A stretch of DNA of 20,034 nt from positions 1 to 20,034 of the IMG/VR virus record IMGVR_UViG_3300032738_000019; one strand, written 5' to 3'. Source of the DNA: a virus. The position numbers and the translations under genes are program-made. The notes beneath the pieces are model-generated. The model did no database searches. It was not told the DNA's origin and worked only from the letters and a program-made list of their open reading frames with translations. Below, piece after piece: positions 9,047-15,549 of the stretch (the stretch's first letter is position 1; every line of letters begins with the position of its first letter).

Positions 9047-9493
9047 TCAGTACCTCAGCACCGTCACGCTATAGTCACCCGTCCAGCCGTATGGGTCTAT
9101 GTCCACGGTGACATTCCCCGAGCTGTCGTTGAACAGCGAGGTATTGAACGGCCCGATGATCTTTGGCGAGGAGCTGTAGATGGTGTCCGTCAGGTCCGCT
9201 ACGGCGAACCCGTGGAACGTCGCATCGGTCGTCACGGTGATGTAGTGCGTTCGCGAACAGGTCGTGCTCACCGCACTCTGGATCGCCAGCAAGCATCGGC
9301 CGTTGTTCGCGAACGAAAAGCCGGTGCCGTCCTCAGTCGTCAACGTCATGCTGATGAAGCTGGTCGTGCCGATGTCCTGGGGCGTCACCGTCTGGGCCGC
9401 CATCACGGGCGCGGGCGCAACCAGCAACATCGCCACAAGGCCGACCACCACCGCTACCATCAACAGCGCCGCGAGCCTCTGTCTTTTCTGCAT
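9047..9493 (-). CDS. Decoration-like structural protein with an N-terminal signal peptide
   Basis: About 148 residues. Of two adjacent ATGs the one at 9491-9493 has GGAGG at good spacing (five bases). The first 34 residues look like a Sec signal peptide: KRQRLAALL followed by a long hydrophobic core and a VMA-A cleavage site. The rest, from MAAQTVTPQ onward, resembles the small beta-sandwich decoration family of phage heads: GFSFANNGRCLLAIQ corresponds to the common 'f.ndGrt.l.vkN' strand, then THYITVTTDATFHGFAVADLT and KIIGPFNTSLFNDSSGNV. The signal peptide is therefore unexpected. No SD precedes the internal ATG (residue 32), so the long form seems to be the translated one. Function is inferred from fold pattern and location near capsid genes. 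Confidence 0.68.
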   Translation of the reverse strand: MQKRQRLAALLMVAVVVGLVAMLLVAPAPVMAAQTVTPQDIGTTSFISMTLTTEDGTGFSFANNGRCLLAIQSAVSTTCSRTHYITVTTDATFHGFAVADLTDTIYSSSPKIIGPFNTSLFNDSSGNVTVDIDPYGWTGDYSVTVLRY

Positions 9494-9515
9494 CATGTCC
9501 TCCAGTTCTTGTTCT

Positions 9516-9959
9516 CTACCAAACGAAAGCGAACACGCGGAACGTGTGTGCCTGATCGCCGTCAGCTGAGCCGTCGGTGATTGTCCACCGCGCCCTGATC
9601 TGCGGCCCCAGCAGCGTTGGCCTGACTACGCCAGACGCCGCATCTGCCGTGACCGTGACCACCGTCGCGGCGCCGGTATCCAGGGCCAGCAACGCGTACT
9701 GCTTCGCAGCCGAACCGTTGCCAGCTTGCTGCGTAAAGTGGATCGCATTCAGCCACGTCACTCGGTCGTCCAGCGACACGTCGACGTATACGTCCAGCAC
9801 ATCGCCGGCGTCGGTGGCGCTGGACGCAATGTCCAGCACCACCAGCGCGCGCGTGATCTGCCCGAGAAACGTGGCGTCTCCGTTGATGGCCTCCGAGGTG
9901 CCCGCCGCTGCTGTGCGGCGGGCCTTGTGAGCGAGTTCCAGGAAGCGGGTGCCTAGCAT
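9516..9959 (-). CDS. Small structural-type protein, function unknown
   Basis: 147 residues, ATG at 9957-9959 with a strong AGGAGG upstream. It begins with RFLELAHKARRTAAAGTSEAI and then has an all-beta character: GQITRALVVLDIASSATDAGDVLDVYVDVSLDDRVTWLNAIHFTQQAG, and finally IRARWTITDGSADGDQAHTFRVFAF. The LDVYVDVSLDD..W pattern with an arginine/tryptophan-rich closing strand is common in unnamed phage virion proteins, often found next to fibre or decoration genes. No signal peptide or membrane helix is seen. It is placed between the repeat lipoprotein and the signal-peptide decoration protein. I do not recognise a named family. Confidence 0.7.
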   Translation of the reverse strand: MLGTRFLELAHKARRTAAAGTSEAINGDATFLGQITRALVVLDIASSATDAGDVLDVYVDVSLDDRVTWLNAIHFTQQAGNGSAAKQYALLALDTGAATVVTVTADAASGVVRPTLLGPQIRARWTITDGSADGDQAHTFRVFAFVW

Positions 9960-9967
9960 CTCGCCTC

Positions 9968-11767
9968 CTAGTTATTGCTTGTCGCGAGCTGTTCCCAGTT
10001 GGTCCCATCACTGAGCAGCACAACGGTGTCGTACTGAGCCAACGTGAGGTTGCCCGAAAGCATGAGCGTCGCTGTGTCCGTGAGAACCAGGTTGTTGTTC
10101 GCCGTGTTACGGATGATCAGAAGCTGCCCATCTGTGCCAGCCACAACGCTGTCCGTCCAGATATTCCCGCCGTTCGTGATCTCCATCAGCGTAGCGGTCG
10201 GGGTTATGGGCTCGTCGTTGAACGTCAAGATTTGCTCAACGGCCGTCAGCTGCAAGAAGTTGGACAGAAGAACGTTGGTCGCGGTCATGGCGATAGTCCC
10301 GTCGGCACTGTTTCCGATAGACTCACCCTCGGCTAGGGTCAAGTCCCCATCCTGTAGGTCGATGCCGCCCGTCGTGACGACGGCGCCGCCTGCCGATACC
10401 AGGAGACCACCGGTTGAAACCGTGATCCCTGTCCCGGCCGTGATGTCGCCCACCGTGGTCAGCGAGTCCGAAATTACCACGTTGCCTAGAGTGGTAGAGA
10501 GCCCTATCGTTCCGGCCACGCCGTTGTCTATCCAGGCGTCGTTTTCGAGGATGACGTCCCCGCCGGTCACATCCAGGCTCCCTGACAGCGAGGTCGTAGT
10601 GGCCGTGATCGCGACGATTCCATCTCCTAGCTGGCCGATGGATTCATCTTCCGACAGGGTTAGGGCCCCGTCCTGGATGTCCACCCCGCCGGCCGTTACT
10701 GTCGCACCGCCCGCCGAGATCAGGACTCCGCCAGCGGTAACCGTGATCCCCGTGCCAGCTGTGATGTCGCCGATGGTTGTCAGGGTGTCCGTGACCACGA
10801 CGCCGTTCGTTGCTGACAACCCGATCGTTCCGGCCACGCCGTTGTCGATCAAGCTGTCGTTCTGAAGGATGACATCGCCACCGGTCACGTCCAGAGCCCC
10901 CGACAGGGACACGGTCGTGGCCGTGATGTCGATCTGGGTGGCGACGCTGTTCCCGATGGACTCACCCTCGGCGAGGGTCAAGTCCCCGTCCTGTAGGTCA
11001 ATGCCGCCCGTGGTTACCACGAGGGCATCGCCCACAGTCGTGCCGGCGGTGGATTCCAGCGCAGCCGAGTACAGGCTGGCCGTGCTCGTCACGTAGCCCG
11101 AGGCACTGGCCACAACCGCTGTGGTATTGACCGTCAGCTCATCGCCCACGATCACGTCGTCAGTCGACTTGAGATCCGCCGACTGCACTTGCGCCGTGGT
11201 CGTCAGGTACCCGCTGGCGCTGGCCACGACCGCGCTGCTGCCGACGTTTAGATCGTCGCCGACCAGCACATCGTCCGTGCTTTTCAGGTCCGCCGACTGC
11301 ACCTGCACAGTCGAGGTCACGTAGCCCGAGGCGCTGGCGACGAACGCCGTGGTCGCCACGGTCAGGTCCGTGAGCACATCTACGCCGCTGTTAGCGTCAA
11401 TTGCGCCCGAACACACCAGGGTCCCGGCCGTCGTGATGGTCGTGCTGTGCACGGTCAGGATGTCTGTGCCCAGCTGGTTCTCGACCACCATGATGGCGTT
11501 TGTCTGCGCCTCGTACCCCTGGACCGTCAGCTGTACCTCGTCGGAGCCACCGTCGAGCAACAGCCCGGATGCGTTCGTGATGAACGCCCCGCTCTGCAGG
11601 TCAACGATGCCACCGCTCTTCACCTCTAGCTCGCCGCCAGAGTCCACGGTGAGCTTGCCAGACGTGCGATACACCGGGCCCATATAGCTCGGCGCACAGC
11701 TCACGGCGGCAAACACCGCCGCGATGACAGCCATGGTCAGCAGGAGCGTTCTTGTTCGCTTCGTCAT
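9968..11767 (-). CDS. Repeat-rich fibre-like lipoprotein in the capsid gene block
   Basis: 599 residues, ATG at 11765-11767 with GGAGG six bases upstream. The N-terminus KRTRTLLLTMAVIAAVFAAVSC is a lipoprotein signal with the lipobox AVSC (Cys24). Residues 32-140 repeat short glycine-rich strands such as KLTVDSGGELEVKSGGIVDL, suggesting a beta-solenoid. Residues 141-253 hold three 38-residue repeats; residues 254-500 hold two and a half repeats of about 107 residues. The C-terminus (DGQLLIIRNTANNNLVL, LAQYDTVVLLSDGTNWEQL) matches the end of many phage fibre or surface proteins. This is probably an elongated beta-structural protein, either virion-attached or displayed on the host cell after infection. 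The lipobox favours a cell-envelope location. No enzyme domain is visible. Confidence 0.7.
   Translation of the reverse strand: MTKRTRTLLLTMAVIAAVFAAVSCAPSYMGPVYRTSGKLTVDSGGELEVKSGGIVDLQSGAFITNASGLLLDGGSDEVQLTVQGYEAQTNAIMVVENQLGTDILTVHSTTITTAGTLVCSGAIDANSGVDVLTDLTVATTAFVASASGYVTSTVQVQSADLKSTDDVLVGDDLNVGSSAVVASASGYLTTTAQVQSADLKSTDDVIVGDELTVNTTAVVASASGYVTSTASLYSAALESTAGTTVGDALVVTTGGIDLQDGDLTLAEGESIGNSVATQIDITATTVSLSGALDVTGGDVILQNDSLIDNGVAGTIGLSATNGVVVTDTLTTIGDITAGTGITVTAGGVLISAGGATVTAGGVDIQDGALTLSEDESIGQLGDGIVAITATTTSLSGSLDVTGGDVILENDAWIDNGVAGTIGLSTTLGNVVISDSLTTVGDITAGTGITVSTGGLLVSAGGAVVTTGGIDLQDGDLTLAEGESIGNSADGTIAMTATNVLLSNFLQLTAVEQILTFNDEPITPTATLMEITNGGNIWTDSVVAGTDGQLLIIRNTANNNLVLTDTATLMLSGNLTLAQYDTVVLLSDGTNWEQLATSNN
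10268..11008 (-). repeat. Tandem 318-321 bp repeats within the fibre-like lipoprotein gene
   Basis: The anchor 'actcaccctcggc' (or its diverged form) recurs at 10321, 10642 and 10960, spacing 321 and 318 bases. The unit encodes GGIDLQDGDLTLAEGESIG, SLSGALDVTGGDVILQND, IDNGVAGTIGLS and GDITAGTGITV. Copies one and three are close to identical in DNA around the anchor while the middle copy is clearly more diverged. Only the first part of the third copy is present. Confidence 0.9.
11009..11347 (-). repeat. Three tandem 114-bp repeats within the fibre-like lipoprotein gene
   Basis: The word 'tccgccgactgcac' occurs at 11175 and 11289, 114 bases apart, and a diverged third copy follows. The 38-residue unit is VVASASGYLTTTAQVQSADL followed by KSTDDVIVGDELTVN. 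The third copy differs in its second half (SLYSAALESTAGTTVGDALV). Confidence 0.9.
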
Positions 11768-11791
11768 TTCATGCCTCCTATCTCCTGCTGC

Positions 11792-13105
11792 TCAGATTCC
11801 TGTGATCTTGGCGAACGCGTAGCCGCGGTAGATCACCAGCACAGCACGGAACGTGCAGCGCAAAGCCTGCTTGCCCTTGGTAAAGTAGTCATCGTGCGAG
11901 TCGCTGATCTTGAACGTGATCCCCGCCTTCATCACGAACTCAGAGTACCCGGCCCAGTCGCCGACCAGCCCGGTGTTCTCTGTCTCATAGGTCGTCTGGA
12001 TCACGGGCAGACCCCAAATGCGGTTTGGCCCAGGATCGGCCGGGCCGCCGTAGAGGTAGCGGTCCTCGCCGTCCCGAAGCAGCTTGACGGTCTGCCAGTC
12101 GTTCGGATGGAACACGGCCAAGCTCGGCTCCGCTCGCCCGGTGACGCGCGCCAGCGTCATAGCCTTGTGCACCGCGTCAGGTACATTGTCAGTGCCCAGG
12201 GCCTGTGTCTGGATGGACGACTGCCCCACGTTCCAGTTCAGCACACCCAGCATGTTGGGCGCATTGCCATCGCCGACCAGCACCTGCTGCTCTGCCCTTT
12301 GGTTCATCATCAGGGTGAGTCGGCTGGTGACGTACCGTTGCGCGTAGGTCACGTCCTCTAGCTGCTCGTCGGTCATCGGCAGAAACGTGGCCACTTTGCG
12401 GATGGTCAGCGACTGCTCGGTCAGGCCGATCGCAGCCTCGCCGAACGCCTCGCCTTCCGAGGCCTCGGCGGCGGCGTTGGTGAAGGTGTCCTCGTACATA
12501 AAGACCACGGCGGCCTGGCTGGTCGTGTTGCGTGGAATCCCGTCCATCAGCACGGGCTGCGCCGTCGCAGCGCCGATTACCTTGCCGGTGCGGGTCGTCT
12601 CGGGCGCCCAGCCGTCGCTCGTCTGAAACAGGGTCTTGGTCTGCAGTAAAGGCCGAGGATCGACGCCCTTTAGCTCGTACTCCGCGCCCTTTTCCTGCTG
12701 CGTCCAATCCTGATAGGACTTGCTGTCGGTGAACAGCTCGCCCAGGCTCTTCGGCTCCACGTCGCCGGGCTGGTTTCGGGGCAGGGCGTGCCCAGCGTCA
12801 GGCTTGTCCATGTCCTCGCCTATGCGCCTGACGTTGCGGTCCGCAGCCTCAACCTCGGCCAGGCCCTTGGCCTCATCGGCTAGATCGTTGAGCTCCAGGT
12901 TGAGGCGCTTGACCTCTTTCATCTTGGCCGCGCCGTCGGCCAGGTTCTCAAACTCCTTCACCGCGTCCCAGTCGTATCGCTTCTGGCCCTTGGCCCCATC
13001 AGCTGTGTCGACCTCGCTGTTCGCCGTGGCCTGGTCAAAGATCGCCTGGAGCCGGTTCTGCTTGGCCTCCAGCGTCTTCCGCATCTCTCTCAGTGTCGCT
13101 CCCAT
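11792..13105 (-). CDS. HK97-fold major capsid protein with scaffold (delta) domain
   Basis: 437 residues, ATG at 13103-13105, two bases after the protease stop, with AGGAG upstream. Residues 1-105 are charged and predicted helical coiled coil (RLQAIFDQATAN, VKRLNLELNDLADEAKGLAEVE), the delta domain that acts as scaffold and is removed by the protease. Residues 121-134 (LGELFTDSKSYQDW) and 152-184 lead into the HK97 fold. The remainder has clear capsid motifs: AAVVFMYEDTFTNAAA, KVATFLPMTDEQLEDV, NQRAEQQVLVGDGNAPNMLGVL, FHPNDWQTVKLLRD, and IWGLPVIQTTYETENTGLVGDW with C-terminal strands. Cleavage probably falls between about residues 105 and 125. It directly follows the protease, as is usual for this group. 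Confidence 0.93.
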   Translation of the reverse strand: MGATLREMRKTLEAKQNRLQAIFDQATANSEVDTADGAKGQKRYDWDAVKEFENLADGAAKMKEVKRLNLELNDLADEAKGLAEVEAADRNVRRIGEDMDKPDAGHALPRNQPGDVEPKSLGELFTDSKSYQDWTQQEKGAEYELKGVDPRPLLQTKTLFQTSDGWAPETTRTGKVIGAATAQPVLMDGIPRNTTSQAAVVFMYEDTFTNAAAEASEGEAFGEAAIGLTEQSLTIRKVATFLPMTDEQLEDVTYAQRYVTSRLTLMMNQRAEQQVLVGDGNAPNMLGVLNWNVGQSSIQTQALGTDNVPDAVHKAMTLARVTGRAEPSLAVFHPNDWQTVKLLRDGEDRYLYGGPADPGPNRIWGLPVIQTTYETENTGLVGDWAGYSEFVMKAGITFKISDSHDDYFTKGKQALRCTFRAVLVIYRGYAFAKITGI

Positions 13106-13107
13106 GT

Positions 13108-13893
13108 CTATAGCTCCTGTTCTGCGTAGTTGCTCAGAATGCTCAGAAACGCCGTGTGCAGCTGTGCCGATTCGGGGTCATAGTCCTCGGGCTCGGGCGC
13201 GGCCTCGGGCTCTTCTGGCTCCGGTGCCGGCTCGGCCAGGGCTTCGAGGATGTCCAGATCCCTCTTCATCTCGGCGATGTAGCCGCGGTGGGCGTCGGTC
13301 AGCTGACGACCGTCTTCAGCGCGCAAGGCAGTAAGCGCCTTGGTGCGCTCGATGAGTGCAGCAAAGGTAGCAAGCGCCTTCGTTGCCTCATCTGCGTAGG
13401 TCATCGGTTCGCTGCGCCCCTTCACGTACTCGGTGCGCGTCTGTTGGTTGGCCCCGAGTAGCACCGGCGAGACCTCGTAGGTCTCACCGTGGACCAGCAA
13501 CCGCGCAGGCTTGCCGTCCGTCCATTCGTCGTCCTTGGCTTCTGTCACGCGGAAACCAAAGGACCACTGCTGGAGGGGGCCCATGTTTTTCACCGTCCGG
13601 TAGTGCTGGACGCCGCTATCGGTGTCCATGAAAAAGCGCCCGGTGAACGTCGCGCCCTCAGCGTCAACGTGGATGTTTCCCTTCGCCGGCGGCAGAGACC
13701 CCCAGTCATGCCCCCACGCCGCCATGGCCATCTCTTGCCCCTCGACGAAGAAGGAGGGCAAGACCACGTCGTCCTCTTCGTCGCGCACGTTGAACACGCT
13801 GAAGCGGGCCACTATGGTGCCCTCGGGCGTGTTGTCGTCCGCGTCTGGCAAGTCCACCAGGGCCTTGAACTGCTTAATCTGTGCTTCTGGCAT
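13108..13893 (-). CDS. Prophead maturation protease (HK97 type)
   Basis: 261 residues. The ATG at 13891-13893 is chosen because AAGGAG (13901-13906) lies seven bases upstream; a longer frame extends further upstream but crosses the terminator. The protein carries the serine-protease signature of this family: His62 in WGHDWGSLPPAKG, Ser111 in QQWSFGFRV, and Glu140 in ETYEVSPVLLG. These fit the His-Ser-Glu catalytic residues of the HK97 gp4 family. Residues 221-240 are a Pro/Glu-rich acidic linker before a short C-terminal helix, which may be the domain that targets the protease inside the procapsid. It cleaves the delta domain of the adjacent major capsid protein. Confidence 0.9.
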   Translation of the reverse strand: MPEAQIKQFKALVDLPDADDNTPEGTIVARFSVFNVRDEEDDVVLPSFFVEGQEMAMAAWGHDWGSLPPAKGNIHVDAEGATFTGRFFMDTDSGVQHYRTVKNMGPLQQWSFGFRVTEAKDDEWTDGKPARLLVHGETYEVSPVLLGANQQTRTEYVKGRSEPMTYADEATKALATFAALIERTKALTALRAEDGRQLTDAHRGYIAEMKRDLDILEALAEPAPEPEEPEAAPEPEDYDPESAQLHTAFLSILSNYAEQEL

Positions 13894-13911
13894 GTGTCGT
13901 CTCCTTGTCAC

Positions 13912-13939
13912 AAAAAAAGCCCCGCCTACTGAGCGGGGC
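13912..13939 (-). terminator. Intrinsic terminator immediately upstream of the prophead protease
   Basis: Read on the minus strand: GCCCCGC, a seven-base loop, GCGGGGC and then seven T. The stem is a perfect 7-bp GC-rich hairpin (13919-13925 with 13933-13939) and the T run is 13912-13918. The T run ends five bases before the protease Shine-Dalgarno (13901-13906). On the plus strand no T tract follows the hairpin, so it acts in minus direction only. Confidence 0.88.
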
Positions 13940-14033
13940 CGAGGGGCACTGCCCAGGAAACGGGGCGGGGCGGTGGGCGAGCGCACTCGCCTTGACCGCA
14001 CTGCCTATGATGTTGTCAGATAATGGCTGTCGA
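13940..14033. other. Short noncoding gap before the terminator
   Basis: About 94 bases between the last small gene and the terminator, with a GC-rich palindromic patch (gggcgagcgcactcgccttg, 13977-13996: GGCGAG/CTCGCC around GCGCA). No promoter with proper spacing was found in either direction. The patch could be a second hairpin of the leader. Confidence 0.4.
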
Positions 14034-14141
14034 TTACCTCAAGCCGTACCTCTTGTTAATCCACCCCACAACGAGCAACATGGCCTGACGCAGCACGAGC
14101 ATGAACTCGCGCAGCGTCGCGTCGGAAAGCCGGTCAGCCAC
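14034..14141 (-). CDS. Small hydrophobic-helix protein (35 aa)
   Basis: GTG at 14139-14141 overlapping the upstream stop (GTGGCTGA) with AGG six bases upstream; another GTG lies at 14145-14147. The product is MADRLSDATLREFMLVLRQA then MLLVVGWINKRYGLR, a single amphipathic or membrane-associated helix with a basic end. I do not recognise a named family, but short proteins of this form occur near head genes of siphoviruses. Support is coding quality, start/stop overlap and a ribosome site. A longer frame upstream to 14309 is considered a shadow of the neighbouring gene. Confidence 0.6.
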   Translation of the reverse strand: MADRLSDATLREFMLVLRQAMLLVVGWINKRYGLR

Positions 14142-14433
14142 CGGCACCCTGCCAACCCCACGTGCGCACCGGACATCCGAAAGGCGTTTTGGGCCATCCT
14201 TGCTTGGGAGCCGCCAGCGAGTGAGTAACCTTGCGCCCATCCTGCGTATGGCGCCATATCTGCCTGACATACCCCGCGTCGGCCTCACAGCCCCAGCGAT
14301 AGAGCTCAAGTTCCCAGTCCCCTATGCGTGATCCGATGACGCGCCCATGCAGGTACGCATCAATGTCCTTGTACTCCGGCGGCTCGTCCTTGACCCACAC
14401 CGAACCATCGTCCACGCAGACGTAGCCCCTCAT
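14134..14433 (-). CDS. Small protein of unknown function (99 aa), partial paralogue of the 14740-15102 product
   Basis: The ATG at 14431-14433 is preferred because GAGGAGGGGG lies just upstream; an ATG six codons earlier would put that purine tract inside the gene. Residues 2-42 resemble the C-terminal 44 residues of the 120-residue protein: GYVCVDDG, then W-V-x4-EYKDIDAYLxxR and GSRIGDW, versus DLVCVGTD, WMPLEAAEYDDLAAYLxxR and GDQVGDY. The second half (ELYRWG, VRQIWRHTQDG) is distinct. Not recognised as a named family. It may be a small virion or regulatory protein; no function is assigned. Confidence 0.72.
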   Translation of the reverse strand: MRGYVCVDDGSVWVKDEPPEYKDIDAYLHGRVIGSRIGDWELELYRWGCEADAGYVRQIWRHTQDGRKVTHSLAAPKQGWPKTPFGCPVRTWGWQGAGG

Positions 14434-14468
14434 GTCCCCCTCCTCACACATCCTACACCGACCTACCG

Positions 14469-14723
14469 TCAGCCACCGGTCTCCCGCCGCATCACGTTGC
14501 CCTTGTCGCCAATGCGGCGCCAGAGCTTGTATCCGTTGAGCACCAGGTGCAGCTCCCAGATCCCCACCACGTCGCCCTGACGCGCGGCGTCCATCGCGGC
14601 ACCGTCACAGTCGTCCACCTCGGATGGCGAGGTCTCTACGACCTCAGGCTCTGCCCCGGGCCCCTCTTCCTCTTCCGCGTCGTCCTGCGAATCGTACACC
14701 CCGGCATCTTCGTTGTCCGGCAT
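14469..14723 (-). CDS. Small acidic protein of unknown function (84 aa)
   Basis: ATG at 14721-14723 with AGGAG upstream. The first half is strikingly acidic (DNEDAGVYDSQDDAEEEEGPG, then PEVVETSPSEVDDCDG), and the second half is basic-aromatic: GDVVGIWELHLVLNGYKLWR then RIGDKGNVMRRE. The second half weakly echoes the W-E-L...W-R pattern in the 99-residue neighbour downstream, which I consider only suggestive. An acidic N-terminus could mimic DNA or interact with a basic partner; that is inference. No known family recognised. Confidence 0.68.
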   Translation of the reverse strand: MPDNEDAGVYDSQDDAEEEEGPGAEPEVVETSPSEVDDCDGAAMDAARQGDVVGIWELHLVLNGYKLWRRIGDKGNVMRRETGG

Positions 14724-14739
14724 CGTCTATTCTCCTGCA

Positions 14740-15102
14740 TTACCACGCATAATCGCCCACCTGGTCGCCAGGCTTGCGCGTCGCCAGGTACGCGGCCAAG
14801 TCGTCGTACTCTGCCGCCTCGAGCGGCATCCAGTCATCGCCAGCCTCGTCGGTCCCGACGCAGACGAGATCCCCCACCACGGCATGCTCGGGGTCGGCGC
14901 CTGGCTTGGGCAGGCCGTCGTCCCCGATGCGGGCGACGCACCAATGACAATCTGGATACAGGTGCTCCCAGTAGACTTTTTGCGCCATGGCCAATGGCCT
15001 CGGCAATGCAAACACGGCCGAATCACCGTCGCTGCACCACATAGGCTCTTCGTCGTCTCCGCCTATTCCCCACGTCCCCCACAGCCCCCACAGGTCAGTC
15101 AT
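14740..15102 (-). CDS. Small protein of unknown function (120 aa)
   Basis: ATG at 15100-15102, overlapping the stop of the preceding membrane protein by eight bases, with AGGA upstream. The N-terminus is unusual: WGLWGTWGIGG then DDEEPMWC. A CxxC (CHWC, residues 52-55) sits in the middle. Residues 77-120 contain the motif VCVG...W-M-x3-AAEYDDLAAYLATR-KPGDQVGDY, shared with the 99-residue neighbour. Possibly a small metal-binding or adaptor protein, but the only CxxC has no clear partner. No named family recognised. Confidence 0.72.
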   Translation of the reverse strand: MTDLWGLWGTWGIGGDDEEPMWCSDGDSAVFALPRPLAMAQKVYWEHLYPDCHWCVARIGDDGLPKPGADPEHAVVGDLVCVGTDEAGDDWMPLEAAEYDDLAAYLATRKPGDQVGDYAW

Positions 15103-15223
15103 CGAAGGGGTCCTGCCACCGACGCATAAAGCGCCGGCTACTGCGCTCGCCCAGCTCGTTAATGATCCACATGAGCAACGCTACCCCCAACACCAGCCCC
15201 ATACAGCTCCACAGCTCAGGCAT
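15095..15223 (-). CDS. Small single-span membrane protein (42 aa)
   Basis: Seen by direct translation of the minus strand. ATG at 15221-15223 overlapping the upstream TGA (GATGCCTGA), with GAGG six bases upstream. The product begins MPELWSCMGLVLGVALLMWI, a single hydrophobic span, followed by NELGERSSRRFMRRWQDPFDD, a basic then acidic tail. A membrane topology of N-out, C-in is likely by the positive-inside rule. It could be a holin-like, spanin-like or host-envelope protein, but nothing in the neighbourhood confirms a lysis role. Confidence 0.62.
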   Translation of the reverse strand: MPELWSCMGLVLGVALLMWIINELGERSSRRFMRRWQDPFDD

Positions 15224-15434
15224 CGGCGACCTCGTCGGCACCACCCAAGATCGTCACCTCTGCACCGTCTAGCCCCTCTGTCACCTCGATCAAGTCCCGC
15301 GTGCCGTACAGCGACACATAGACCCTCACAACGTCGCCGACCCTGGCCTCGATCACCAAATGGTATACGGGCGCCTTGATGCCAAGCGCCTTGGTCACCG
15401 CTGTCGTAAAGGCTGCACTGCTACAGAGCGTCAT
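15216..15434 (-). CDS. Small protein of unknown function (72 aa)
   Basis: ATG at 15432-15434 with the stop of the preceding gene one base before (TAG-G-ATG) and a GGAGGGGG tract at good spacing. A short N-terminal region (TLCSSAAFTTAVTKALGI) is followed by a beta-rich body: VYHLVIEARVGDVVRVYVSL, then TRDLIEVTEGLDGAEVTIL. It looks like a small beta-barrel-like fold. No family recognised. Confidence 0.65.
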   Translation of the reverse strand: MTLCSSAAFTTAVTKALGIKAPVYHLVIEARVGDVVRVYVSLYGTRDLIEVTEGLDGAEVTILGGADEVADA

Positions 15435-15435
15435 C

Positions 15436-15549
15436 CTATCCCCCTCCCAGACTCAGCCACCAGCTTATGAACCACGCCTCGCCGCACAGCCAGCAGAACG
15501 CCACCATAGCCAGGACCATGGCTAGACCCAGGATGCTGTGCAGGGTCAT
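15436..15549 (-). CDS. Small single-span membrane protein (37 aa)
   Basis: Found by direct reading. ATG at 15547-15549 overlaps the portal stop (ATGA); no clear ribosome site, so translation probably depends on coupling to the portal gene. The product starts MTLHSILGLAMVLAMVAFCW and continues LCGEAWFISWWLSLGGG, one strong transmembrane span. Next gene starts one base after its stop. A small hydrophobic protein beside another single-span protein two genes on (15095-15223). Function unknown. Confidence 0.6.
   Translation of the reverse strand: MTLHSILGLAMVLAMVAFCWLCGEAWFISWWLSLGGG

Noticed and set aside
10044-11687. Plus-strand open frames opposite the fibre-like lipoprotein
   Set aside because: They are mirror images of the repeats and contain no domain pattern.
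13894-14001. N-terminal extension of the prophead protease
   Set aside because: The extension is Arg/Pro-rich, crosses the terminator hairpin and lacks a ribosome site, while the ATG at 13891-13893 has AAGGAG at proper spacing.
13992-14024. TTGACC and GATAAT on the plus strand as a promoter
   Set aside because: The spacing (21 bases) is too wide and no plus-strand gene follows.
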